The translations under genes were made by a program, and so were the position numbers. Under the pieces are notes generated by a model. It ran no database searches and was not told the DNA's origin. It saw only the letters and a list, made by a program, of their open reading frames with translations. From Sphingomonadaceae bacterium (GTDB lineage: Bacteria; Pseudomonadota; Alphaproteobacteria; Sphingomonadales; Sphingomonadaceae): a stretch of DNA of 64,000 nucleotides. The stretch is taken from positions 1 to 64,000 of the forward strand of contig JAKFUU010000008.1 of NCBI GenBank assembly GCA_021732525.1. Reading direction: 5' to 3'. Positions 50,687-60,329 of this stretch are shown in pieces (within the stretch, counting starts at the first letter, position 1; every line of letters starts with the position of its first letter).

Positions 50687-51574
50687 ATGTTTGCCGATCT
50701 ACCGCCCTTAATCTGGCTGCGTGCTTTTGAAGCGGCCGCGCGCCATTTGAGCTTCACCGATGCCGCCGCTGAATTGAACGTAACCCAAGCCGCCGTATCC
50801 AAACATGTCAAATCGCTGGAAATGAAATTATGCCACCCGCTGTTCATTCGGTTACCGCGCAGCCTGCAATTGACCAAATCGGGCGAGGCTTATTTGCCGA
50901 AAGTGCGCGATTGTTTTGAGCGACTGGCGGTGGGCACGCGCGAAGTTTTTGGCCGCCGCCGCAGCCCCGAATTAACCTTGCGCTGCGCGGTGTCCTTTGC
51001 GGTGGGCTGGCTCGCGCCGCGGCTGCCGCATTTTTTAAGCCGCCATCCCGATGTCGAAATTCGGATCATTTCGAGCGTTTGGAACGATGCCGATAATTTT
51101 GACGATTATGACCTTGATATTCGCTATGGCACCGGCAATTGGCCCGATATGCAAAGCCGCCGGTTGACTTGGGAAAGCATAACGCCGCTCTGCGCGCCGC
51201 CGGTTGCAGGCCGGTTGGATCATCCCGATGACTTAAGATTCGAACGCTTGCTGCATGTGCTAGGTTACCAAGAAGGCTGGGGCACATGGCTGCGCGCGGC
51301 CGGGACCGGAGCGGTAAATCCCGGCCAAGGTTTGCGCTTTGATACATCGCTTGCCGCATTTGAACTGGCGGCAAACGGCGGCGGGATTGCGCTGGGCCGA
51401 AGCTCCTTGGCAAAACGAGAGCTGGAATCGGGGCGCTTGGCCGCTCCGTTTGAACTGGCGGTGCCGATTGAAGAGGGATTTTATCTGTTGCAAGCGGCCG
51501 GGAAAGATCCGCATCCCGGCGCCGCAATATTTACCCAATGGCTATCCGCAGCGGCAAGCGAGGACCGTCCCTAA
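50687..51574 (+). CDS. LysR-family (GcvA-like) regulator, divergent from the DmdA-like gene
   Basis: LPPLIWLRAFEAAARHLSFTDAAAELNVTQAAVSKHVKSLEMKLCHPLFIR. Confidence 0.93.
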   Translation: MFADLPPLIWLRAFEAAARHLSFTDAAAELNVTQAAVSKHVKSLEMKLCHPLFIRLPRSLQLTKSGEAYLPKVRDCFERLAVGTREVFGRRRSPELTLRCAVSFAVGWLAPRLPHFLSRHPDVEIRIISSVWNDADNFDDYDLDIRYGTGNWPDMQSRRLTWESITPLCAPPVAGRLDHPDDLRFERLLHVLGYQEGWGTWLRAAGTGAVNPGQGLRFDTSLAAFELAANGGGIALGRSSLAKRELESGRLAAPFELAVPIEEGFYLLQAAGKDPHPGAAIFTQWLSAAASEDRP

Positions 51575-51605
51575 ATATCCAGCAGATTACGCACGCCGCG
51601 CCGCC

Positions 51606-53183
51606 TTATTCCCACTCGATCGTCCCTGGCGGTTTGCTGGTATAGTCATAGACCACGCGGTTGATGCCTTTTACCTCGTTGATGATCCGTGTTGAAACCC
51701 GGCTTAAAAAGGCGCTTTCGAAGGGATAGATATCCGCGGTCATCCCATCGGTGCTGGTCACCGCGCGCAGCGCGCAGACGCAATCATAGGTGCGCGCATC
51801 GCCCATCACGCCAACGGTGCGCACGGGCAGCAGCACGGCAAAGGCCTGCCAAATTTCATCATAGAGGCCAGCGCTGCGAATTTCATCCAGATAGACCGCA
51901 TCGGCCCGGCGCAATATATCGCAGCGCTCCTTCGTTACTTCGCCCGGAATGCGGATCGCAAGGCCGGGGCCGGGGAAGGGATGCCGGCCGACAAATTGAT
52001 CGTTCAACCCCAGCTCGCGGCCCAGCGCGCGGACCTCATCTTTGAATAATTCGCGCAAGGGTTCGACCAATTGCATATTCATCCGTTCGGGAAGCCCGCC
52101 GACATTATGATGACTTTTGATGGTTACAGACGGCCCGCCGGTGAAAGATACGCTCTCGATCACATCGGGGTAGAGCGTGCCTTGCGCAAGGAAATCCGCG
52201 CCGCCGATTTTCTGCGCTTCTTCTTCAAACAGGTTGATAAATTCGCCGCCGATAAATTTGCGTTTCTGCTCGGGATCGGTCATCCCCGCAAGCCCCACCA
52301 TAAATCGTTCTTCGGCATCGACCACGACAAGCGGGATATTATAATGACCGCGAAACAGCGTCTCAACCTGTTCGCGCTCATTCATCCGCAGCAGGCCGTG
52401 ATCGACGAATACGCAGGTCAGTTGATCGCCAATCGCCTCATGGATCAAGATCGCGGCTACCGAGCTATCGACCCCGCCCGACAGCCCGCAAATCACCCGG
52501 CCCGTTCCCACTTGCGCGCGAATTTCGGCGATTTTCGTCGCGCGAAATTCGGCCATTGTCCAATCACCCGCCAGCCCGCAGATCTTATGGACGAAATTGG
52601 ACAATAGATTTGCACCATCGGGTGTATGCACCACTTCGGGATGGAACATGGTGGTATAATAACGCTTGGCCTCATTCACGCAGATGGCAAAAGGCGCGTT
52701 GGGGCTGGTGCCGATCACTTCGAAGCCTTCGGGTGCCTGCGTCACGCGGTCGCCATGGCTCATCCAAACCGGGTATTTTTGACCCACCTCCCAAAAACCA
52801 TCGAACAGCGGGCTGGATTTGTGAATTTCAACATCGGCGCGGCCAAATTCGGCGGCATGGCCGCCCTCCACCATGCCGCCCAATTGCGCGCATAATGTCT
52901 GCTGACCATAGCAGATGGCCAGGATCGGCAGCGCGCTGTCGAATATAATTTGCGGCGCGCGCGGACTGCCCGCTTCTGTAACCGATGCGGGGCCGCCTGA
53001 CAGGATAATTCCCTTGGGCTGTATCCGGTGAAACGCTTCTTCAGCATTGTTAAAGGGGGTTATTTCGCTATAGACCCCCGCCTCGCGAACGCGCCGCGCA
53101 ATCAATTGCGTTACTTGGCTGCCAAAATCGATGATAAGAATGGCGTCATTGGCGGATCGCGGCGCGGAGGCATTATGTGTCAT
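51606..53183 (-). CDS. guaA: GMP synthase (glutamine-hydrolysing)
   Basis: [68 protein letters not shown]. Confidence 0.97.
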   Translation of the reverse strand: MTHNASAPRSANDAILIIDFGSQVTQLIARRVREAGVYSEITPFNNAEEAFHRIQPKGIILSGGPASVTEAGSPRAPQIIFDSALPILAICYGQQTLCAQLGGMVEGGHAAEFGRADVEIHKSSPLFDGFWEVGQKYPVWMSHGDRVTQAPEGFEVIGTSPNAPFAICVNEAKRYYTTMFHPEVVHTPDGANLLSNFVHKICGLAGDWTMAEFRATKIAEIRAQVGTGRVICGLSGGVDSSVAAILIHEAIGDQLTCVFVDHGLLRMNEREQVETLFRGHYNIPLVVVDAEERFMVGLAGMTDPEQKRKFIGGEFINLFEEEAQKIGGADFLAQGTLYPDVIESVSFTGGPSVTIKSHHNVGGLPERMNMQLVEPLRELFKDEVRALGRELGLNDQFVGRHPFPGPGLAIRIPGEVTKERCDILRRADAVYLDEIRSAGLYDEIWQAFAVLLPVRTVGVMGDARTYDCVCALRAVTSTDGMTADIYPFESAFLSRVSTRIINEVKGINRVVYDYTSKPPGTIEWE

Positions 53184-53260
53184 GGCCCGCCGATAATCGG
53201 CGCCGCGTGGCCTGTCCAGCCATGCCGTTGGTCAGACCGTTTTTTCTATTATCCGCGTGA

Positions 53261-53452
53261 TCAGGCAATGAAGCTTGAGAATACGACAAAGAAAGCACAA
53301 AAGCTGAGCATGAAAAGATGCGTATCTTCGCGTTTCCACCAGCGCGCAGGCGCAGCGGCAGTGACCAATAATCCTCCGGTGGGCGGCGGTAACATGCGGC
53401 GCAGAGGGTGGCCGGCGGCTTCGTTGCGATATACAAGTTGTCTTTTCATCAT
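53261..53452 (-). CDS. Small putative membrane protein (about 63 aa)
   Basis: MMKRQLVYRNEAAGHPLRRML...REDTHLFMLSFCAFFVVFSSFIA; C-terminal hydrophobic helix. Confidence 0.5.
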   Translation of the reverse strand: MMKRQLVYRNEAAGHPLRRMLPPPTGGLLVTAAAPARWWKREDTHLFMLSFCAFFVVFSSFIA

Positions 53453-53606
53453 GATTTGAGTTAACAATTTGTTAAGGATAAAGACCAGAGCAAAAGATGG
53501 TTAAGCAACCGCCGGGCATCAACCTGTCCCATCATGGGGCATTGGCGCACGGAGCTACGGCCCCCACGGGGCGGCAAAAAGCGGCATAGCAAAGGAAAAT
53601 AAGCAG

Positions 53607-54326
53607 ATGGATATTGCCCATAAAACAGCAGTCGTGACCGGCGGAACCGATGGCATAGGCTTGGAAATTGCGCGGCAGTTGATGGCCAAGGGCGCATCGG
53701 TAATCGTTTGCGGGCGGCGCGCGGACCGGCTTGCCGCCGCAGCGATGGAGGGAATGGAGGCAATATCCGCCGATCTTTCCAGCGCGGATGGATGCGATCA
53801 ATTGGTCAAAAAATTGACCGGGCGGCCGATTGACATATTGGTCAATAATGCCGGGATGAGCGGCAATTTTGGCCCTGGCGAGCCGATTGACCTGAAACGG
53901 ACCGACCAAGCCATATTCCTCAACCTCAATGCGCCGATGCATTTGATCGGCGCGCTTTTGCCCGGCCTGCTGGCGCGCCAGCAGGCAGCAATTGTCAATG
54001 TAACCTCGGGGTTGGCGATCGCGCCAAACGGCGGCAGTCCGGTTTATTGCGCCGCCAAAGCGGGGTTAAGAAGCTTTACCTTAAGCCTGCGCCATAATCT
54101 GAAAAACAGCAATATCCGCGTTATCGAAGCTTTGCCGCCGGTGGTCGATACCGCGATGACCGCGGAGCGGACGGAAAAGAAAATGTCGGCAAAAGATTGC
54201 GCCGCCGAAATAGTCGATGCCATTGTTGCCGATAAGAAAGAGGCGAATGTCGGCATGGTGAAAATATTGCGGACGGTCTATTCCGTCTCGCCCGCCTTGG
54301 CGCGCGCGGTGATGATCAAATTTTAA
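53607..54326 (+). CDS. Short-chain dehydrogenase/reductase
   Basis: TAVVTGGTDGIGLEIARQL, NNAGMSG, YCAAKAGLRSF. Confidence 0.92.
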   Translation: MDIAHKTAVVTGGTDGIGLEIARQLMAKGASVIVCGRRADRLAAAAMEGMEAISADLSSADGCDQLVKKLTGRPIDILVNNAGMSGNFGPGEPIDLKRTDQAIFLNLNAPMHLIGALLPGLLARQQAAIVNVTSGLAIAPNGGSPVYCAAKAGLRSFTLSLRHNLKNSNIRVIEALPPVVDTAMTAERTEKKMSAKDCAAEIVDAIVADKKEANVGMVKILRTVYSVSPALARAVMIKF

Positions 54327-56247
54327 TCACGGCGATTCCGGCGGGCTCAATCGCGCGCGCGCCAATGATAAAGTCGCCGTCAATATCACCGGGTAATATT
54401 TGCGGCCGGGCCGAATAGTTGAACGCGAAGATATAGGGGCCCGCGCGGCGCAAGCGGATCCCTTCGGGTAAGCGATGCAGGAGCAGCCCCGCCTCTGCCG
54501 CAGCCGTATGTAGCAGGGTGCTTGCGATATCCGGGGTGGGCCATGCGGCAAGATAGCGGCGGTTGCCGCTGCGCCAGCTGACTACGGTGCCATCGCCGGC
54601 AACCAATTCGCCGTCCGCGCTGCTTTCCATATGCTCGAGCCAATGGGCCGCTGCCCAGCCATCGCCAGCATGTTGCAAACCGGGCCGCAGGCTTTCCACC
54701 CGCGTGACTTTCCCGGGGAATAGGGCGCCGGGCGGCAATTCACCGGGGATGGCAAAATCGCCGGTGCGGCTGCCCGATCGCGGGCCGATAACCACTTGCC
54801 CGGTAAAATGAGACAGATTTTCCAGCAGTGCATCCGGCACAATCGGCAGGCAGGGAATAACGCATAAAGCATAACCATCAATCGCGGCGGTGGGCGGCAG
54901 AATATCGATATCGAGCCCCATTTGGCGTAGCGCGCTATAACAATCAAAGGCCGCCCATAGCGCCGACAGCCCGGCCCCTTGCGGCTGTATTTTGGTAACC
55001 CATTCGGCGTCATAGGCAAAGATCAGCGCGGCGCTTTTGGGCGGCGGACCCAATGGCCCGATCATCGCGATATCCTTGGCCGCCTGCGCCGCTTCGGCCA
55101 GCCCCGGTGCCGCTTCATCGTCTGGACGGAGCAGACCCGCGTGATGTTGCTCCTGCGCAAAGGGTGCCTGACGCCAGCGGAAATAGCTCACCAGCTCCGC
55201 GCCATGTGCCATCGCCTCCATCGTCCATAGCCGCACCATCCCCGGCAAAGGCGCGGGGTTATACGGGGCCCAGTTAACCGGGCCGGGTTGCTGCTCCAAA
55301 ACGGCCCAGCGGCCACCGGCCGTGCAGCCACGATAAAGATCATGATGAAACGCCGCAATATCGGGATGACCCTGTCGCGCATAGGCCAGCTTGTCGGCCT
55401 CGCTAAACCCAAAGCTCTCCAAAAAGCCGAGCGGATAGCTATCCCAGCCCGCGACATCGATATCGCTACCCACCGCATGATGATCAAATTCGGTAAAAAA
55501 TCCCATGAAATTATGGAAGATATCGCGCCCCGGCGATAATGCGCGCAATATATCCACTTGCGCGCGGTTAAACGCCGCCACCGCGTCCGATGCAAAGCGG
55601 CGAAACGCCAAATGATGCGCTGGATTGGCAACCGTTACCGTCAAGTTGGGCAGGTCAATTTCATCGAAGGACCGATATTCCATGCTCCAAAAGACATTGC
55701 CCCAGGCGCGGTTGAGCGCCGCAATATCATCATAGCGCGCCGCGAGCCATTCGCGAAATCCGGTCAGCGCCGCCGCCGAATAGCTCAGCACCGTATCATG
55801 GCAGCCATATTCATTATCCGTCTGCCACGCCGTTACGCCGGGATGATTGCCGTAACGCTGCGCCATGGCGCGGGTGATCCGGGCCGATTCCACGCGATAG
55901 CCGGGATGGCTAAAGCAATAATGCCGCCGCGATCCAAAACCGCGCGGTTTGCCGTCAATGTCGGTCGCGATCATATCGGGCATGGCGTCGACCAGCCATT
56001 TGGGCGGGGTTGCAGTGGGCGTGCCAAGAATGATGCTCAGCCCCGCCCCGTGCAGCTTCGCTATCGCCCGGTCGAGCCAGTCCCAATCGAACCGGCCGGG
56101 TTCCGGTTCGATCCGGCTCCACGCAAATTCGCCAATCCGAACGCGGCTCAACCCGGTCGCCACCATCCGCCGTGCGTCATCGGCCCACATGCTTTCCGGC
56201 CAATGTTCGGGGTAATAACAAACGCCCAGACGCATCGGGGTCAGCAT
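54316..56247 (-). CDS. GH42-type beta-galactosidase
   Basis: LGVCYYPEHWPESMWADDARRMVATGLSRVRIGEFAWSRIEP, AWQTDNEYGCHDT, VLEQQPGPVNWAPYNP. Confidence 0.92.
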   Translation of the reverse strand: MLTPMRLGVCYYPEHWPESMWADDARRMVATGLSRVRIGEFAWSRIEPEPGRFDWDWLDRAIAKLHGAGLSIILGTPTATPPKWLVDAMPDMIATDIDGKPRGFGSRRHYCFSHPGYRVESARITRAMAQRYGNHPGVTAWQTDNEYGCHDTVLSYSAAALTGFREWLAARYDDIAALNRAWGNVFWSMEYRSFDEIDLPNLTVTVANPAHHLAFRRFASDAVAAFNRAQVDILRALSPGRDIFHNFMGFFTEFDHHAVGSDIDVAGWDSYPLGFLESFGFSEADKLAYARQGHPDIAAFHHDLYRGCTAGGRWAVLEQQPGPVNWAPYNPAPLPGMVRLWTMEAMAHGAELVSYFRWRQAPFAQEQHHAGLLRPDDEAAPGLAEAAQAAKDIAMIGPLGPPPKSAALIFAYDAEWVTKIQPQGAGLSALWAAFDCYSALRQMGLDIDILPPTAAIDGYALCVIPCLPIVPDALLENLSHFTGQVVIGPRSGSRTGDFAIPGELPPGALFPGKVTRVESLRPGLQHAGDGWAAAHWLEHMESSADGELVAGDGTVVSWRSGNRRYLAAWPTPDIASTLLHTAAAEAGLLLHRLPEGIRLRRAGPYIFAFNYSARPQILPGDIDGDFIIGARAIEPAGIAVIKI

Positions 56248-56388
56248 CCCGCTCCAGCGAGCGGGCTTTTTGGCATTAAGACCATGCGATATCCTTTGGC
56301 TTATTCATAGATGATCGGCCATGATACGATCGCTGTCAATCGCATTATGGCCAATCATGTCATGCCATGAACGGTGATATTATCGCCT

Positions 56389-58812
56389 TTAGAATTTCTG
56401 ACGTGCGGTAATGGAGAAGGTCCTCGGTTGACCGATATTGAAACCCGTCCGCGCGCGGCCACCGCGTTCGCGGTCGAATGACAGCAGGGGATTGGTATCG
56501 AACAGGTTGCGGATCGCCGCGGTTATATCAAGCTGGCTATTTAACTTCACACCGGCGCTGATGTTAACAAGCTCATAAGACGGCAGTTGAGGATCGGTAT
56601 TCAGTGGTTCGTTGCCGGTCGCACCCAGGAATGGCACCGTGGAAGTTGCCGGCAACACCAACGTGGGAAATTGATCACCGGGCTGCGTTATGCGGTCCCC
56701 GACATATTGGAAGGAGGCCGCAACAAATGCATCTCCTGGACCGATCGGCCAGCTATAGGTCGCATTAGCGGAAACTTGAAATTCCGGCACAGAAGGCAGG
56801 CGGTCCCCCGATTGCAAGCCCGGAATGGGTCCAACGGGTCCGATTGTATTGGAATCAACCTCGGCTTCTAAAGCCGAACCGGAAATGCCAATATCCAGGC
56901 CATTAACGACTTCGCCCGAAAATTCCCATTCAATCCCCAATGTATGCGCTTCTTCAACGTTGATACTCACGCGCGACGAGCAACTGCCGGCATCCAGATT
57001 GACCTGAAGATCGGACACATCGGTATAAAATCCCGCAGCGTTAAAGGTAAATCCGCCGATTTTGGCCTTAAGGCCCAATTCGTAATTCCATAATGTTTCG
57101 TCATCAAACAATTGAAATGGCGAAAATGCCTGTAAGTCCCGAGCGTTGCAAATGCCGGCATTAAGCGGGTCGTTGACACCGCCAAGACGAAAGCCGCGCG
57201 AGGCTTGCGCGTTCAGCGTGATATCGTCGGCGACATTATAGCTGATCAGGAAACGCGGCGTGAAGCCGTCGGACGTTGTCGTTGCCGCCGCATTGGTATC
57301 ACCGTTGGCAAAAATGCCTCCGCTTGTGATCACCCGGTCTTCGGTAAAGTCATAATAACGGCCGCCCGCGGTGAATGTCAGCCGGTCGGTAAATTGAAAG
57401 CTGGCTTCGGCGAAGAAAGCAAATTGCTCCAGATCAAAGGCCAGGTCGGAATTAAACGGCGAATCGGCATCGAAACCATTGGCAGTTGCGCTGGTCGGCG
57501 GGGCAGTACCCGCGATCCCGCCGGTGGTGCTATTTTGGAAAGCCGCATAACCTGGCGTTGGCAAGCGCTGCGCATAATCCCGGTTTACATCCGAATAAAA
57601 GCCGCCAAGAACCCATTGGAAGCGGCTATCATTATCCGATGCCAACCGTAATTCCTGCGTAAAAGTGTCCAATTGCGTCGTGTCGCGCAGGTTCGACGGG
57701 AGCAATGCCGCCGCTGGGTTAAAGCCAAACAGAGGAATAAAGGGGCTGATCACAACCGAACTGGTCAGCGCGGTTGCGTCGCGGCTAACCAATATCTCGC
57801 GATCCGAATAGCTGGTAACCGAGGTTAAGGTTACGCCGCTAAATTCGGCGTTGATAACCAAATCGGCGATAAAGGTTTCGTCTTGAAATTCTTCGTCAAG
57901 CAAAAGAAACTGTTCCCGCTCACCTAAAGTAACCGGAGGCACCGTTGTTGTGAACGGGTTGGCAAAGATATTAAATGTTTCTTGCCGATTAAATCCATCG
58001 GTAGAAATTTCTTGATAGATAACTCGCGGCGTTATGGTCACATCTTCTGTTGGTTTCAATGTCAGCGCCAGACGGCCACCATAGCGTTCGCCATCATTCA
58101 CATCTTCGGTGAAGGCGCCGCCCGGCCCGCGTGCATTAATGAATCCGCCAAACTGTGTGTAATAGCCAACCGCTCGCAGGGCGATTTTATCTTCGACCAA
58201 CGGCACGTTAACCGCGCCCTTGATGTTAAAGCCCAAATCATCGCCATCCACCAAATTGATATCGCCCTCGATCGAACCTTCGATCTTTGTCAAATTGGGT
58301 TGGTTGGTAATATAGCGGATCGTGCCGCCGATCGATCCCGACCCAAATAATGTCCCTTGCGGGCCGCGTAAGGTTTCCACGCGGTTCAGGTCGAACAGGT
58401 CGAGGTCCGGGGTAAATAGCGATAACGAAATCACCGATTCGTCCAGATAAATGCCAACTTGTTCTTTCACGCCGGGTTGATCGCGCACGACTTGCCCCGC
58501 CGAAATCCCGCGGATCGAAACCTGGCTTTGACCCGGTCCCAAATTTTGCACCGCCAGCCCGGCGACATTGCGCGAGAGATCCTCGAGCGTTACCGCGCCC
58601 GATTTTTGGATGTCATCGGCGGTTTGCGCGTTGATCGAAAAGGGGATGTCTTGCAAGTTGGCATCCCGTTTCGTCGCGGTAACAACGATGATATTCTTAT
58701 CCTCTTCGCTCGCACTATCCTGCGCGAGGGCGGCTTGCGAGGCGGCCAACATCGCGGCAACGGAAACGGCCCCGGATAGCTTGATTGCAAGTTTGGAACG
58801 ATGGAATTTCAT
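56389..58812 (-). CDS. TonB-dependent receptor
   Basis: Signal peptide; IIVVTATKRDANLQDIPFSINAQT plug, LRGPQGTLFGSGSIGGTIRYITNQP; C-terminal FSITARQKF. Confidence 0.94.
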   Translation of the reverse strand: MKFHRSKLAIKLSGAVSVAAMLAASQAALAQDSASEEDKNIIVVTATKRDANLQDIPFSINAQTADDIQKSGAVTLEDLSRNVAGLAVQNLGPGQSQVSIRGISAGQVVRDQPGVKEQVGIYLDESVISLSLFTPDLDLFDLNRVETLRGPQGTLFGSGSIGGTIRYITNQPNLTKIEGSIEGDINLVDGDDLGFNIKGAVNVPLVEDKIALRAVGYYTQFGGFINARGPGGAFTEDVNDGERYGGRLALTLKPTEDVTITPRVIYQEISTDGFNRQETFNIFANPFTTTVPPVTLGEREQFLLLDEEFQDETFIADLVINAEFSGVTLTSVTSYSDREILVSRDATALTSSVVISPFIPLFGFNPAAALLPSNLRDTTQLDTFTQELRLASDNDSRFQWVLGGFYSDVNRDYAQRLPTPGYAAFQNSTTGGIAGTAPPTSATANGFDADSPFNSDLAFDLEQFAFFAEASFQFTDRLTFTAGGRYYDFTEDRVITSGGIFANGDTNAAATTTSDGFTPRFLISYNVADDITLNAQASRGFRLGGVNDPLNAGICNARDLQAFSPFQLFDDETLWNYELGLKAKIGGFTFNAAGFYTDVSDLQVNLDAGSCSSRVSINVEEAHTLGIEWEFSGEVVNGLDIGISGSALEAEVDSNTIGPVGPIPGLQSGDRLPSVPEFQVSANATYSWPIGPGDAFVAASFQYVGDRITQPGDQFPTLVLPATSTVPFLGATGNEPLNTDPQLPSYELVNISAGVKLNSQLDITAAIRNLFDTNPLLSFDRERGGRARTGFNIGQPRTFSITARQKF

Positions 58813-59016
58813 ATCGGCACCTCGTAATGGAATAGGGGTTGACGGTTGCGAATGACCTTACCTGACGTAAGATATGGGCGCATCATGTGCGAAGAAGCCG
58901 ATATTTGTTACCAAAATCAACCATTAAAGCTTATTTTTACAAGGTGATGTTACATTTGCGCCACAGGTCGAGCCTCCCGCTATTTTGGTGAGGGTGCGGC
59001 CGGGCGGCCCCAACTT

Positions 59017-60267
59017 TCAACCCAGCGCGGCTTGCTTTTCCTCCGCCAACCGGTCAAGCTCGGCGCGGCTTTTCTTTTCGCTCGATGATTTTAGCTGGCC
59101 GCAAGCCGCCATAATATCGCGGCCGCGCGGGGTGCGCACCGGGCCGCTGATCCCCGCTTCAAAAATAATGCTGGAAAAACGCTTGATCCGCTCGGGTGTG
59201 GAACATTCATAGGCCGCGCCGGGCCATGGGTTGAAGGGGATCAAATTAACCTTGGCCGGCAGGTTATATTTGCGGATCAACCGGATGAGTTCCTGCGCGT
59301 CCGCGTCGCTGTCATTCTTATCTTTCAACATGACATATTCGAACGTAAGCCGCCGCGCGTTCGATATGCCGGGATAGTCGGCGCAGGCCTGCAACAATTC
59401 CTCAATCCCATATTTGCGGTTGAGCGGCACAATCTCATCGCGCACCTCCTTGGTCACCGCGTGGAGCGATACCGCGAGATTGACGTTGATCTCTTGCGCC
59501 AGCCGCTTCATCATCGGCACCACCCCGCTGGTGGAAAGCGTAATCCGGCGACGCGACAGGCCAAGTCCTTCATGATGCATCACGATTTTCATCGCATCGC
59601 GCACATTGTCGAAATTATACAGCGGCTCGCCCATCCCCATCAGCACGATGTTGGTGAGCATCCGGCCATCGGCGGAATAATGGCCTATTTCGTCATCGTC
59701 ATCGTCATCGTCGTCATCGGCCTTGGCGCTGGCCATATTGCCGCGCGGCCATTCGCCCAGCGCGTCGCGCGCCAGCATCACTTGTCCGACAATTTCGCCG
59801 GGCGTCAAATTGCGCACCAGCCGCATCGTGCCAGTATGGCAAAAACGGCAATTGAGCGTGCAGCCAACTTGCGAGGATATGCATAAAGTGCCGCGATCCG
59901 CATCGGGGATGAAGACCATTTCATATTCCTGATCATCCTCGCTGCGCAAAAGCCATTTGCGCGTGCCGTCGATCGATATTTGTTCCTGCACCGCAAACGG
60001 GCGCGAGATTACAAAGCGCTGTTCGAGCCAGGGCCGCATGACCTTTGCAATATCGGTCATTTCTGCAAATTCGGTGACGCCGCGGTGATAGATCCAATGG
60101 AACAACTGCTTCGAGCGCAGCTTGGCCGCCTTTGCATCCATCTGCGATTCTTCGAGCAGCTCCTTAATCTGAAGATGCGTGAGACCCATCAGGTCGATGC
60201 GCCCGTCCTTACGCGGCGTAATCGCACGCGGCGTGACGACGGGATCGATATGGCCGGGAATCTGCAT
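59017..60267 (-). CDS. rlmN: Dual-specificity 23S rRNA/tRNA adenine-C2 methyltransferase, with poly-Asp insertion
   Basis: [38 protein letters not shown] (CxxxCxxC), [29 protein letters not shown]. Confidence 0.96.
   Translation of the reverse strand: MQIPGHIDPVVTPRAITPRKDGRIDLMGLTHLQIKELLEESQMDAKAAKLRSKQLFHWIYHRGVTEFAEMTDIAKVMRPWLEQRFVISRPFAVQEQISIDGTRKWLLRSEDDQEYEMVFIPDADRGTLCISSQVGCTLNCRFCHTGTMRLVRNLTPGEIVGQVMLARDALGEWPRGNMASAKADDDDDDDDDEIGHYSADGRMLTNIVLMGMGEPLYNFDNVRDAMKIVMHHEGLGLSRRRITLSTSGVVPMMKRLAQEINVNLAVSLHAVTKEVRDEIVPLNRKYGIEELLQACADYPGISNARRLTFEYVMLKDKNDSDADAQELIRLIRKYNLPAKVNLIPFNPWPGAAYECSTPERIKRFSSIIFEAGISGPVRTPRGRDIMAACGQLKSSSEKKSRAELDRLAEEKQAALG
59691..59719. repeat. GTCATC/GTC microsatellite-like tract inside rlmN, encoding nine consecutive Asp
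   Basis: cgtcatcgtcatcgtcatcgtcgtcatcg. Confidence 0.9.
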
Positions 60268-60329
60268 GATGCGCGTGCCTATAGGCGGCGCAGAACCGAA
60301 AAGCTAGGGCAGGTGCAGTCACATCCGCG

